This document shows positions 1-7,683 of a DNA stretch of 10,517 nt, piece by piece. The notes under the pieces were generated by a model. The model did not search any database, was not told where the DNA came from, and saw only the letters and a program-made list of their open reading frames with translations. Position numbers and translations under genes: made by a program. Position 1 is the first letter of the stretch. Every line of letters begins with the position of its first letter. The DNA is from JAZQNC01 sp045536155 (lineage in GTDB: Bacteria; Bacillota; Clostridia; Oscillospirales; CAG-272): NCBI GenBank assembly GCA_045536155.1, contig JAZSMZ010000053.1, forward strand, positions 1-10,517, written 5' to 3'.

Positions 1-836
1 TGCACATGAAGGACGCAGGCATCGAGATCAACTACCACCATCCCGAGGTTGCCGCCTCCGGTCAGTTTGAGATCGAGCCCCAGCTCGGCGAAGTTGTTCA
101 CATGGCAGATGCAACCATGATGATCAAATACATCATCCACAACACCGCACTCCAGTACGGCAAAACCGCAACCTCTATGCCCAAGCCCATCTACGGCGAG
201 GCAGGAAGCGGTATGCATGTTCACATGCTCCTTATGAAGGACGGCAAGCCTGTATTCTCAGATGACAACGGATACGCTCATCTTTCCAAGGAAGCGCACT
301 ACTTCATGGGCGGTCTGCTCAAGCACATCGCTTCGCTTTGCGCTATCACAAACCCGAGCACAAACTCATTTAAGCGCCTTGTTCCCGGCTTTGAGGCTCC
401 CGTAACCGTCGGTTACGCAACCTCCAACCGCAGTGCGGTCATCCGTATTCCCGCCTATGCAAAATCGCCCGAGAAGCGCCGCTTCGAGCTCCGCAATCCC
501 GACGCGACCTGCAACCCCTACTTCTGCTATGCCGCTATCCTCATGGCAGGTCTCGACGGAATCAAGAACAAGATCGATCCCCATGAAAACGGCTGGGGTC
601 CATACGACGTAAACCTCTATCATCTGAGCGACGAGGAAAAGGCAAAGCTGCACCACCTTCCCACCTCTCTCGACGAGGCGCTCACCGCTCTTGAAAATGA
701 CAACGACTATCTCACTGCAGACGGCGTATTCCCCAAAGAGCTTATCACCAACTTCATCAAGACCAAGAGAGAAGAATGCCGCGAGATGGCCAAGATCCCT
801 CATCCCGCAGAGTTCGATAAGTATTACAATTTATAA
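1..836 (+). CDS. glnA: Type I glutamine synthetase, C-terminal part (5' end outside window)
   Basis: This enzyme makes glutamine from glutamate, ammonia and ATP in the cytoplasm, the main entry of ammonia into metabolism. The frame is open from the window edge (codons in phase from base 3), so the N-terminal beta-grasp domain is missing. About 277 residues of the catalytic domain remain. Visible family landmarks are the HHEVA-like HHPEVAASGQ-EIE segment (bases about 33-80), GSGMHVH (ATP/glutamate site), NSFKRLVPGFEAP, the SNRSAVIRIP stretch and the RRFELRNPDATCNPY segment. The C-terminus (NLYHLSDEEK, HPAEFDKYYNL) resembles the E. coli-type enzyme. The NLY tyrosine at bases 618-620 lies where the adenylylation tyrosine of that type sits; whether it is modified here cannot be read from the sequence. 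A hairpin follows 17 bases after the stop, so this is the last gene of its transcript. Its promoter is outside the window. Identification is firm. Confidence 0.97.
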   Translation, partial: HMKDAGIEINYHHPEVAASGQFEIEPQLGEVVHMADATMMIKYIIHNTALQYGKTATSMPKPIYGEAGSGMHVHMLLMKDGKPVFSDDNGYAHLSKEAHYFMGGLLKHIASLCAITNPSTNSFKRLVPGFEAPVTVGYATSNRSAVIRIPAYAKSPEKRRFELRNPDATCNPYFCYAAILMAGLDGIKNKIDPHENGWGPYDVNLYHLSDEEKAKLHHLPTSLDEALTALENDNDYLTADGVFPKELITNFIKTKREECREMAKIPHPAEFDKYYNL

Positions 837-853
837 TTCGATTTATAATACGG

Positions 854-895
854 ACAAATATCCACCTGCACTATGCGGGTGGATATTTGTTGTAA
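854..895 (+). terminator. Intrinsic terminator of glnA
   Basis: A 16-bp stem with one G-T wobble (854-869 pairs with 875-890) encloses the loop ACTAT. A short, interrupted T-rich tail (TTGTTGTAATT) follows. It sits 17 bases after the glnA stop and just before the next promoter. The tail is weak, but the stem is long and GC-containing. Confidence 0.82.
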
Positions 896-910
896 TTCAA
901 TAAATTACTA

Positions 911-939
911 TTGACAAACGAATATATTTGGTGTATAAT
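911..939 (+). promoter_or_regulatory. Consensus housekeeping promoter for the membrane protein gene
   Basis: TTGACA at 911-916 and TATAAT at 934-939 are both perfect matches, separated by exactly 17 bases. Transcription would begin near 946, giving a leader of about 75 bases before the start codon at 1022. Because the -35 box covers the upstream in-frame TTG at 911, that TTG cannot be the translation start. Confidence 0.88.
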
Positions 940-1021
940 GTCAGCAAGTGGAGCGCGTTTGTTTTATGTATCCGATCAACTGCGTACCCGAGAGGAATTT
1001 TTTACCGAGGAGCAAATCAGT

Positions 1022-2560
1022 ATGAATGAAATGCAGTTAAATCATGAGCCCGAAAAGAAAGTAAGCAAATTTGCATTTACCCGTGTCGATTTTTATGCCG
1101 CTCTTTTTGCACTTGTCCTGGGATTTTTGTTCGTTTGCGTGCTGACAGGCAGCAACGATCCTCTCGGCACTATGCTTTTCGTAATATTGCTCTATCTGTC
1201 GACTGCGGTATTTATTTTCTGCTCGAAAAAGCGTCCCGACAGACTTTCGCTTGTTCTCGGAGCAGTCGGAATCATTTTCTCGGCAGGATTTATCGTAAGC
1301 TCTGCCGTGCGAGGCTGGCTGTTCTTTGGAGAAATTCTTCTTTACATATATTTCGTTTATTCTGCCTTTGGAAATCGAAACGAAGACAAGATCGGGCGCT
1401 TGTTCTGGTTTGACGCCCTGAAATCGGCCACCGTTATGCCCTTTTCCTCCCTCAGTGCGCTCTTTGGCGCGCTGTCATATTCGAAAAATAACAGCATCGG
1501 CAAAAAGGCCGCCAAAAATTTACTGTGGGTGCTTTTGGGACTATTAGCCGCCATCATACCCACCGCAGTAATAGCTTCGCTTCTGGACTATGACAGCTCC
1601 TTCGGCAATCTCTTGTCCCAAATATCCAATGCATTCGATTTTTCCGATGCTCCCATCATCATCAGAAATCTGATTTTTGCACTCCCCGTTGCAATTTACG
1701 CCTTTGCTCTCTTTGCATCGTCCAAATTCAATTTGAACAGCGAAAAATACAATGCCGAAGAATGCGACAAAATCATTTCAAAGGCACACTTTTTGCCAAC
1801 GGTGCTTTCTGTTACCGCAATGCTGCCCATTCTTGCGCTCTACGTCATATTCTTTATTTCGCAGTGGGAAATGTACGTTTCCGCTTTTACCGGAGTGCTC
1901 CCGGAAAACATCAGTCATGCCGACTATGCCCGTCAGGGATTTTTTGAGCTCTGCACTGTATGCGCGATAAACGCCGCGCTGATATTTACGGTGAACTCTT
2001 TTACAAAAAAGGCCTCGCTAAGTGCTAATATTGCCATTCGCTTGATCAAAGCGGTCACGTCGGTCTTTTCGATCGTACTTGCCGCAACCGCGCTTTCGAA
2101 AATGTTCCTTTACATCGGCGCGTACGGACTCACCCTCAAGAGAGTGCTCGCAAGCTGGTTTATCGTCCTTTTAATAGCCGTTTTCGTGTTTATTATTATC
2201 GATCAAATAGTACCTCGCTTCCGCTTTAATGCTACCCTTCTTATTGCTTTTGCACTTCTGTTCGGTGCTCTCGTATTCACCGATGTGCCCACTTTGGTCT
2301 CCGAATATAATACCGAAGCCTATTTATCGGGCAAGCTGAGCTCGATCGACGTCGATGAACTGTATTACGAATGCGGCGAGGCAGGTATACCCTCGCTTGT
2401 AAATCTTTCAAAAAGCGCTCCCGGCGAAGGCATACGCTCGTATGCAATGGAGCTTGTCGAGCAGTACAAAGCCGAAAAAGCGATCGAAGAAAATAACGGA
2501 GAACGAGGATTTTTCTCCTATTGCCTTACAAGAGCCAGAGCCGAAAAGGCTGTCGAATGA
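1022..2560 (+). CDS. Polytopic membrane protein, DUF4153/DUF4173 type
   Basis: The product is 512 residues with about ten to eleven hydrophobic segments, from FYAALFALVLGFLFV near residue 24 to FNATLLIAFALLFGALVF near residue 415, followed by a soluble tail of about 90 residues. The segment YARQGFFEL (residues 302-310) and the tail pattern VSEYNTEAYLSGKLSSIDVDEL with a following GIPSLVNL match what I know of DUF4173/DUF4153 membrane proteins, whose function is unknown. The frame stays open back to a TTG at 911. I chose the ATG at 1022 because GAGGAG lies at 1007-1012, nine bases upstream, and because the consensus promoter at 911-939 would lie inside the longer reading. The N-terminal stretch before the first membrane segment is charged, suggesting a cytoplasmic N-terminus. 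The gene stands alone in its transcript between glnA and gpsA. Family assignment is by remembered motifs only. Confidence 0.85.
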   Translation: MNEMQLNHEPEKKVSKFAFTRVDFYAALFALVLGFLFVCVLTGSNDPLGTMLFVILLYLSTAVFIFCSKKRPDRLSLVLGAVGIIFSAGFIVSSAVRGWLFFGEILLYIYFVYSAFGNRNEDKIGRLFWFDALKSATVMPFSSLSALFGALSYSKNNSIGKKAAKNLLWVLLGLLAAIIPTAVIASLLDYDSSFGNLLSQISNAFDFSDAPIIIRNLIFALPVAIYAFALFASSKFNLNSEKYNAEECDKIISKAHFLPTVLSVTAMLPILALYVIFFISQWEMYVSAFTGVLPENISHADYARQGFFELCTVCAINAALIFTVNSFTKKASLSANIAIRLIKAVTSVFSIVLAATALSKMFLYIGAYGLTLKRVLASWFIVLLIAVFVFIIIDQIVPRFRFNATLLIAFALLFGALVFTDVPTLVSEYNTEAYLSGKLSSIDVDELYYECGEAGIPSLVNLSKSAPGEGIRSYAMELVEQYKAEKAIEENNGERGFFSYCLTRARAEKAVE

Positions 2561-2642
2561 TTTTAGGATCTAACAGCTCATCAGATCAAAAAACGAAAGT
2601 TGACAATGTTCGGACGCTAAACAGTTTTAAAATATGATCTTT

Positions 2643-2673
2643 CCGACAAAAGGAAAACGGATATCCCTGTCGG
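2643..2673. other. Short inverted repeat after the membrane protein gene
   Basis: CCGACA (2643-2648) pairs with TGTCGG (2668-2673), and the loop contains the palindrome GGATATCC. It is followed by GCGAAAAAAA, so it has no T-tail in either direction. It may be a minor part of a transcript end region. The bases from 2561 to about 2642 hold nothing else that I can name. Confidence 0.3.
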
Positions 2674-2686
2674 CGAAAAAAATAAC

Positions 2687-2715
2687 GAAGCCACAGGTTG
2701 ATTTTCTGTGGCTTC
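2687..2715. terminator. Hairpin between the membrane protein gene and gpsA
   Basis: GAAGCCACAG (2687-2696) pairs perfectly with CTGTGGCTTC (2706-2715) around a nine-base loop. Read on the + strand, the tail is TGTATTATAATA, a poor U-run. Read on the - strand, the stem is followed by GTTATTTTTTT, a good U-run. It could therefore end transcripts of the upstream gene weakly and block antisense transcription well. The loop also carries the -35 box of the gpsA promoter. Confidence 0.6.
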
Positions 2716-2726
2716 TGTATTATAAT
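2698..2726 (+). promoter_or_regulatory. Promoter of gpsA, -35 box inside a hairpin loop
   Basis: TTGATT at 2698-2703 and TATAAT at 2721-2726 are separated by 17 bases. The expected start site near 2733 gives a leader of about 50 bases. The -35 box lies entirely within the loop of the 2687-2715 hairpin. Confidence 0.72.
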
Positions 2727-2784
2727 AGTATGGTAGCCCTATGGTTTTGTAAAACTGTAAGAAAAAATTGACGGAGGGTAAGCA

Positions 2785-3816
2785 ATGCAAAACATAAAGA
2801 AGGTCGGTGTCCTGGGTGCAGGCACTTGGGGCGTCGCTCTTGCAAGAATGCTGTGCAATGCAGGCAACTCAGTAACCGTTTGGTCTGCCGTTGAAAATGA
2901 GATAGATAATCTTTTAACAAACGGTAGGCATCCGAATTTTCCCGATGTGGAGCTTCCGAAACAAATCGCATACACAAAGGATATTAAAAATGCTTGTTTC
3001 GGTATGGATATATTGGTATTCGCAGTTCCGTCGCCCTTTGTCAGAGCAACCGCAAAAAAGGCGGCACCCTATATAGCAGACGAACAGATAATCGTAGATG
3101 TGGCCAAGGGAATCGAAGCAGAAACGCTCTGCATGATGACCGAGATTATTGCCTCCGAGCTGAAAAATCCTGCGGTAAAGTTAGTTGCTCTGTCAGGCCC
3201 CACTCATGCCGAAGAAGTAATTAAGGATCTTCCTACGGCCATCACGGCGGCAAGTAACGATGCTTCGGCAGCAGCAACTGTTCAAGATGTGTTTTCTGTC
3301 GGAGGTATGCGAGTATATACCAACGATGACGTTCGCGGAGTAGAACTGTGCGGTGCATTAAAGAACATTATTGCCCTGTCTTCCGGCATTGCAGCCGGAC
3401 TCGGCTGCGGAGACAATGCAAAAGCCGCACTGATTACGCGCGGCATTGCTGAGATTTCCCGTTTGGGTACCGCTATGGGATGCAAAGAGCAGACCTTCGG
3501 AGGCTTGGCAGGTATCGGAGATCTGATCGTTACCGCAACAAGTATGCACAGCCGTAACAATCGTTGCGGTATGCTGATAGGACAAGGTGTTGCGGTCGAT
3601 AAAGCAATCAATCAAGTCGGTATGGTAGTTGAGGGCATCAATGCTTTGCCTGCCGCCATAAAATTGGCTCAAAAATATAACGTGGAAATGCCGATTGTTG
3701 AAACAGTCGATGCAGTATGTAACGGCAGGCTGGAAGTTTCTACGGCTATTCAAATGCTGATGTCAAGGGAGCTGAAATCCGAATTGAGCGGCTCTGCATT
3801 CAATCACATCGGCTAA
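2785..3816 (+). CDS. gpsA: NAD(P)-dependent glycerol-3-phosphate dehydrogenase
   Basis: GpsA reduces dihydroxyacetone phosphate to sn-glycerol 3-phosphate in the cytoplasm, the backbone supply for membrane phospholipids. The protein has 343 residues, the usual length. The N-terminal Rossmann fold begins with GVLGAGTWG (residues 8-16). VAKGIE (107-111 region) and SGPTHAEE (137-144) follow. The C-terminal helical domain carries ALKN with the expected catalytic lysine K193, then GLAGIGDLIVT (about 240-250) and SRNNRCG (256-262), all typical of the family. The ATG at 2785 is supported by GGAGGG at 2773-2778, six bases upstream. The gene has its own promoter and is closed by the terminator at 3906-3942, so it appears monocistronic, without the plsY or der neighbours often seen with gpsA. 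Nothing looks truncated or missing. Confidence 0.97.
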   Translation: MQNIKKVGVLGAGTWGVALARMLCNAGNSVTVWSAVENEIDNLLTNGRHPNFPDVELPKQIAYTKDIKNACFGMDILVFAVPSPFVRATAKKAAPYIADEQIIVDVAKGIEAETLCMMTEIIASELKNPAVKLVALSGPTHAEEVIKDLPTAITAASNDASAAATVQDVFSVGGMRVYTNDDVRGVELCGALKNIIALSSGIAAGLGCGDNAKAALITRGIAEISRLGTAMGCKEQTFGGLAGIGDLIVTATSMHSRNNRCGMLIGQGVAVDKAINQVGMVVEGINALPAAIKLAQKYNVEMPIVETVDAVCNGRLEVSTAIQMLMSRELKSELSGSAFNHIG

Positions 3817-3905
3817 TGCTTCTCTCTTGTCGTCTCTTCAGGCTCTTAGCTATAAATATACTTGTCAATTTTTCTGACAAGCACTGCACTTGTTTGCAAT
3901 AATGC

Positions 3906-3942
3906 AAAAACGGCATATCTCTTTCGAGATATGCCGTTTTTT
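3906..3942. terminator. Bidirectional terminator between gpsA and the 5'-nucleotidase gene
   Basis: A 16-bp perfect stem (3906-3921 with 3926-3941) around TTTC has A-runs on one side and T-runs on the other, so it works in both directions. It serves gpsA from the left and the convergent 5'-nucleotidase gene from the right, nine bases after that gene's stop. A second, weaker hairpin (CTTGTCA at 3861-3867 with TGACAAG at 3875-3881) lies between it and gpsA and has no T-tail. Confidence 0.95.
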
Positions 3943-3950
3943 ATCTTCTT

Positions 3951-5846
3951 TTACGCCGCATTTTTCTTTTTGCTCTTTTTCACTATCGTGCGAACGATAA
4001 GCACGATTGCGGCGATGAGTATTACAAGAATTGCAATAACTGCGTATGTAAACACGTTCGCGTTGCGAACAAGATCGACGGGATTAAGGCTCTTATATAC
4101 CACCTTTCGGCCGTCGGTATTCTCATATCTGCTGTCAAGCTCTCCATCCATTTCGTTGAGATACTCGGCAATGGCGCACCATTCCTTTAAGGGATTACCG
4201 TTCTCGTCCTTCACGACGTACTGCACAAGATCGCTCACCGCAACAGGATTTCCATTTTCATCGCGGGGAGTGATTGTGAGAATGCCCATCGAGGTCTCCT
4301 CGGCAGATCCGAGCATCTGACCCATATACATTCCCGCAACGACAAAATAGAGCTTGTCATCGTCGATCTCTTCAAGAGTTCCGTCATCATTTTGCAGCAT
4401 CGCATAATCGACCTTGTTAAATATCATGCGGTTTTGATTGAACGAATATTCAACGCCCGACATGAAAAGCTGAGCCGATCTCATGAGGGGCTGGACGGAT
4501 GCATCAAGCTCGATAGCGTTTTTGAGATCCTTGCCAAGGAGATAGATTCCGATAAGCTCGCCCTCGGTGCCCACACCAAGTGATGCGGCATTGAAAACAT
4601 CGGAAACGGTCACATTGCCGATAGGCAAACTGCCTCGGATAACGCCCGCGGCTGTAATTGCCACATCAACCTTTTTGCCCACGGCGCGCTCAACAGCCCA
4701 CTTGTATGCATCGGAAAAGATGTTGCAAAGGGTGGATTCATGCTGAGTTGCATAAACCTCGTCAACTGTATCAAAGGTGTATTTGTTGTTAACAAGTACC
4801 TGATCAAAGGTAAAGCCGTATTTGGAAAGGTAGTCCTCTTCAACAGCGGACTTGAATTCGTCAACAAGTGCGGCAATCTCGCCGTCGTCGGCGACCTTTT
4901 CATCGATCGGAACGAAATAGTAATCGCGCAATGTCACCTTGCTGCCGTCAAATGTCAGCTTCAAAACACCAAGGTTGCGTCCGTATTCCGCCGCAGAAAC
5001 GATAAAGGTATCGTTTACCTTGATCGGCTCATGAAGAGTGGTATGGGTATGACCCGAAACTATGACGTCGATGCCGCTTACCGCTCCGGCAAGCTCATAA
5101 TCCTCGCCCTCGCCGCCAGACGTTCCGCTGTGAGACAGACAGACAACAACGGGATGAGCGCCGAACTTTTCCTCACATTCGGCAACGGCCGCCTTTACGG
5201 TGGCATCAGCAACGGTAATGGGATCCTGATACACCATGCCCGAATTCGGGGCACAATCGTCGGCATCGGCGCCGAATATGCCGAATATAGCATAGTAAAC
5301 GCCGCCGCGCTCGATGATGGTGTAATTCTTTACTCCGTAGGCATCGTATGCCGCCCAAAGCTCAGCGTCATATCCTTCCTCTCCCTCTCTCGGAGGCAGA
5401 TAGTTTGCACATACCAGCTCGGGCAATCTGTCTCCGCTCTCGACGGCGGAATTGAGCATTCCCTTGAGTCCCGACTGAAGATAGTCATATTCGTGATTAC
5501 CGAAGGTGGTGACATCGTAGCCCATATGACCCATCATGCGAAGCTCGATGGCCGATGTGGGGTAGGCGGTCTGGAAAAGCGAGCCCATGGCGAAGTCGCC
5601 GCCATCCACCAATATTGCATTACTGTCAATAGCCTTTTCTGCCTTTATTGCAGTCATAAGACGGGCATATCCGCCGTATTCGCCCTCGCCCGTTTCGTTT
5701 GCAGAGGGGAGAAGATGAGAATGAAGATCATGTGTGAAAAGAACGGTGATCTCGCCATTTTCGGCATTGGCATATACATTGACTGCAGCAGAGAGCGAAA
5801 GCACAGTCAACAGTGCCAAAAAAAGCGCTGAAATTCGTTTTAACAT
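3951..5846 (-). CDS. Secreted, membrane-anchored 5'-nucleotidase / cyclic nucleotide phosphodiesterase family protein
   Basis: The 631-residue product belongs to the UshA/YfkN family, whose members remove phosphate from extracellular nucleotides with a two-metal centre. A signal peptide spans residues 1 to about 28 (KRISALFLALLTVL core, ANA cleavage site). The metallophosphatase domain shows HDLHSH (D40, H42), GGDF (D84), GNHEYD (N117, H118), CLSHSG (H239) and SGHTHT (H266, H268), so all metal ligands look intact. The C-terminal nucleotidase domain starts near residue 345 (GVIRGSLPIGNVTVSDVF at 401-418). The usual PFxN-like substrate segment after it reads AASLGVG. Residues about 598-620 form a membrane helix followed by KKSKKK, so the enzyme is likely held on the outer face of the cell membrane. 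AGG in GAAAGGT (about 5857-5863) lies about ten bases before the ATG. It has its own promoter and terminator. The substrate is not certain. Confidence 0.93.
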   Translation of the reverse strand: MLKRISALFLALLTVLSLSAAVNVYANAENGEITVLFTHDLHSHLLPSANETGEGEYGGYARLMTAIKAEKAIDSNAILVDGGDFAMGSLFQTAYPTSAIELRMMGHMGYDVTTFGNHEYDYLQSGLKGMLNSAVESGDRLPELVCANYLPPREGEEGYDAELWAAYDAYGVKNYTIIERGGVYYAIFGIFGADADDCAPNSGMVYQDPITVADATVKAAVAECEEKFGAHPVVVCLSHSGTSGGEGEDYELAGAVSGIDVIVSGHTHTTLHEPIKVNDTFIVSAAEYGRNLGVLKLTFDGSKVTLRDYYFVPIDEKVADDGEIAALVDEFKSAVEEDYLSKYGFTFDQVLVNNKYTFDTVDEVYATQHESTLCNIFSDAYKWAVERAVGKKVDVAITAAGVIRGSLPIGNVTVSDVFNAASLGVGTEGELIGIYLLGKDLKNAIELDASVQPLMRSAQLFMSGVEYSFNQNRMIFNKVDYAMLQNDDGTLEEIDDDKLYFVVAGMYMGQMLGSAEETSMGILTITPRDENGNPVAVSDLVQYVVKDENGNPLKEWCAIAEYLNEMDGELDSRYENTDGRKVVYKSLNPVDLVRNANVFTYAVIAILVILIAAIVLIVRTIVKKSKKKNAA

Positions 5847-5889
5847 AATTTTTTTTACCTTTCAGTACAATTATTGGATATTCGAATGT

Positions 5890-5918
5890 ATTATAGCATA
5901 AAATTACTGTTTGTGCAA
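5890..5918 (-). promoter_or_regulatory. Extended -10 promoter of the 5'-nucleotidase gene
   Basis: On the - strand, TTGCAC (5913-5918) is followed after 17 bases by TATAAT (5890-5895), and the -10 box is preceded by TG one base away (TGCTATAAT), an extended -10. The expected start near 5883 gives a leader of under 40 bases. Confidence 0.75.
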
Positions 5919-5932
5919 TTGGCGAATAGCAT

Positions 5933-5968
5933 AAAAAAGCTTTTGCCCGTTTGGGCAAAAGCTTTTTT
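5933..5968. terminator. Symmetric intrinsic terminator after the CotH-like gene
   Basis: AAAAAAGCTTTTGCCC (5933-5948) pairs perfectly with 5953-5968 around GTTT. The - strand reading gives a GC-rich upper stem followed by a run of six T, seven bases after the stop of the CotH-like gene. It isolates that gene from the 5'-nucleotidase promoter just downstream. Confidence 0.95.
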
Positions 5969-5975
5969 CTCTTAT

Positions 5976-7595
5976 TTACTTGTTGAAATTCTTGAAGAAC
6001 TTATCAAGGCGGGGAGTGTGAGATTCGAGGAATCTGTACATGCTCTTGAGATTGTTATCAAAATACGGCACAGAAGGCCATTTTTCAAAGTCCCGACCGT
6101 ATGCCTCTTTCGGAATCTTTTCAAAAAACTCATCAAATATCTTAGATGCATTCTCTACTGTCAGAATATCCTGACGGAGGAATCTCCATCTCGCTTCAAC
6201 CTCGTCTGCAAAGCACTGAATAAGGATCATATACAGCTTTGATGCAGTAGGCTCGAGTCCTATATATCCTGCAGCGTTGATAGTGGGACAGTTAGGCTCA
6301 GCATTGTAGGCGGTATTTGTACCGAGCGGCTGACCGTTGAAATAGATGCCGAAGGTGCCGTCCATGTCATACATCGAGGGGATCCATACCTTGCCGTCGT
6401 ATGTTGCCCAAAGTACGTTCTTTGCGAGATTATCGGCGGCGCTGATGAAATAGGTGAACAGCATATTGTCGATAGCCGCCTCGATATCAAGGTGATCGGC
6501 AAGCTCTGCCTTGATTCTCTCGTTATCGCCGCAGTTGATAAGCGCAATAAGCTCGTTGAAACTCTCCTTGACCCAAGAATCGTCATCGGTGGAGCAATAT
6601 TCAACTTCCCAGCCGTAGTCTTCGAAATCTCCGCCTATCTCCTGTCTGAGCATTACGGAATCGGACCATTGATCGGCCATAAGCAGCGCTTCCTTCGAGT
6701 CTTCTTCGCCTTCCATGCCGAACATCCAGTCGTCCTTGGGAATGTTCATTGTATAAAGGCCGTGGAATTGATCGTTAATATAAACTATTACCGGATATCC
6801 GTCGATAACGCCGTAATTGGGAGCAGAAGCAAGTCCGGGATTGATGTTTTCGCGGCTGGCAACGACCTCGGCAAACAGCTTTGCGCCGACAACGTTTCTC
6901 GCCTGCGACGAGTCAACGTAGTTAGCCTTCATGCAATATTTGTTTTCCTTGCCCCAGCCAAGATCGACTTTCAGCTTGCTTTCGAGATCGGCATCCTTGA
7001 AGAATTTAACGGTGAAATTCTTTTTGGGATATCCTGCAGACGTTGCGCCCTGGATCTTGATTTCGCAGTAGCATTCAAAGCTGTCTATATCCTTACTGCC
7101 GCTGACGTACTTGTATTTTACAACGATCTCGCCCTGCGATTTCTGCAGATCGGCAAGAGGTACACTTCCCCCCATATCATATATGTAGACAGCGGGAATC
7201 GTTTCTTCTGCAGTGGTCTCCTCTGCAGTGGTTTCTTCTGCAGTGGTCTCTTCTACAGTTGTTTCTTCTGCAGTGGTCTCTTCTGCGGTTGTTTCCTCTG
7301 CAGTGGTCTCTTCTACAGTTGTTTCCTCAACAGTTGTTTCTTCAACAGTTGTTTCTTCAACTGTTGTTTCTTCTGCAGTTGTTTCTTCTACGGTTGTTTC
7401 TTCTGCAGTTGTTTCTTCAACGGTTGTTTCTTCAATTGTTATTTCTTCAACGGTTGTTTCCTCAACTGTTGTTTCTTCAATTGTTGTTTCTTCAATTGTT
7501 GTTTCTTCTGCAGGCAGATCATTGTTATCACATGCAGCAAAAGCCATTGCAACAAACAAAAAAGCTAAAAAAAGTGCAAAAAAACGCTTAACCAT
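5976..7595 (-). CDS. CotH-like kinase domain lipoprotein with xEETT repeat stalk
   Basis: The 539-residue product starts with a lipoprotein signal (MVKRFFALFLAFLFVAMAFAAC). Cys22 is the likely lipidated residue, so the protein should be tethered outside the cell membrane. Residues 29-133 are 21 tandem pentapeptides of the form (A/V/I)EETT, an acidic, threonine-rich stalk. The CotH domain covers about 155-420. It shows EIKIQGATSAGYPKKNFTVKF (from 178), the ANYVDSSQARN segment (224-234), the pair D388-N389 with K392-N393 (ADNLAKN), and YDMDGTFG (409-416) with the metal and catalytic aspartates D410 and D412. CotH of Bacillus is a protein kinase that phosphorylates spore coat proteins, but most family members, including secreted clostridial ones, have no known substrate. 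The start is the only ATG with the signal peptide; AAGGT is four bases upstream. It has its own promoter and terminator. Extracellular kinase activity is inference. Confidence 0.9.
   Translation of the reverse strand: MVKRFFALFLAFLFVAMAFAACDNNDLPAEETTIEETTIEETTVEETTVEEITIEETTVEETTAEETTVEETTAEETTVEETTVEETTVEETTVEETTAEETTAEETTAEETTVEETTAEETTAEETTAEETIPAVYIYDMGGSVPLADLQKSQGEIVVKYKYVSGSKDIDSFECYCEIKIQGATSAGYPKKNFTVKFFKDADLESKLKVDLGWGKENKYCMKANYVDSSQARNVVGAKLFAEVVASRENINPGLASAPNYGVIDGYPVIVYINDQFHGLYTMNIPKDDWMFGMEGEEDSKEALLMADQWSDSVMLRQEIGGDFEDYGWEVEYCSTDDDSWVKESFNELIALINCGDNERIKAELADHLDIEAAIDNMLFTYFISAADNLAKNVLWATYDGKVWIPSMYDMDGTFGIYFNGQPLGTNTAYNAEPNCPTINAAGYIGLEPTASKLYMILIQCFADEVEARWRFLRQDILTVENASKIFDEFFEKIPKEAYGRDFEKWPSVPYFDNNLKSMYRFLESHTPRLDKFFKNFNK
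7197..7511 (-). repeat. Tandem 15-bp coding repeat, 21 units
   Basis: The unit on the coding strand is about GYTGAAGAAACAACT and encodes (A/V/I)EETT. There are 21 consecutive units. Two are altered, VEEIT near the N-terminal end and EETI as the last unit. Units are not identical at DNA level: many contain a CTGCAG hexamer, others AACAGT or AATTGT, and third positions vary. Each unit is a multiple of three, so gain or loss by slippage would keep the frame. The repeats also create long meaningless open frames on the opposite strand. Confidence 0.95.
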
Positions 7596-7641
7596 TTTAC
7601 CTTATACTACCTTTCGAAAAAAATATCGGATATACAAGTAC

Positions 7642-7670
7642 ATTATATCAAAATAACGCAAATAATGCAA
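7642..7670 (-). promoter_or_regulatory. Extended -10 promoter of the CotH-like gene
   Basis: On the - strand, TTGCAT (7665-7670), a 17-base spacer and TGATATAAT (-10 at 7642-7647) form a good promoter. The expected start near 7635 gives a leader of about 40 bases. It lies in the 88-base gap after the FliB-like gene, for which I see no clear terminator, so read-through from that gene is possible. Confidence 0.78.
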
Positions 7671-7683
7671 GTATTTTTTGTGA

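Noticed and set aside
911..1021. Upstream TTG start adding 37 residues to the membrane protein
   Set aside because: The TTG is the first half of a perfect TTGACA box, and the ATG at 1022 has GAGGAG nine bases upstream.
2600..2633. TTGACA at 2600-2605 as a second promoter for gpsA
   Set aside because: The nearest -10-like box (TAAAAT) is 22 bases away, too far for a normal promoter, and a better promoter lies downstream.
4740..5831. 363-residue + strand frame opposite the 5'-nucleotidase gene
   Set aside because: The - strand frame carries all the metal-binding motifs of a known family; the + frame has no recognisable motif, promoter or ribosome binding site.
6492..7656. Long + strand frames rich in Cys/Phe or Ser/Val opposite the CotH-like gene
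   Set aside because: They are the antisense reading of the 15-bp coding repeat. They lack ribosome binding sites and use no sensible domain, while the - strand frame has a signal peptide and a conserved domain.
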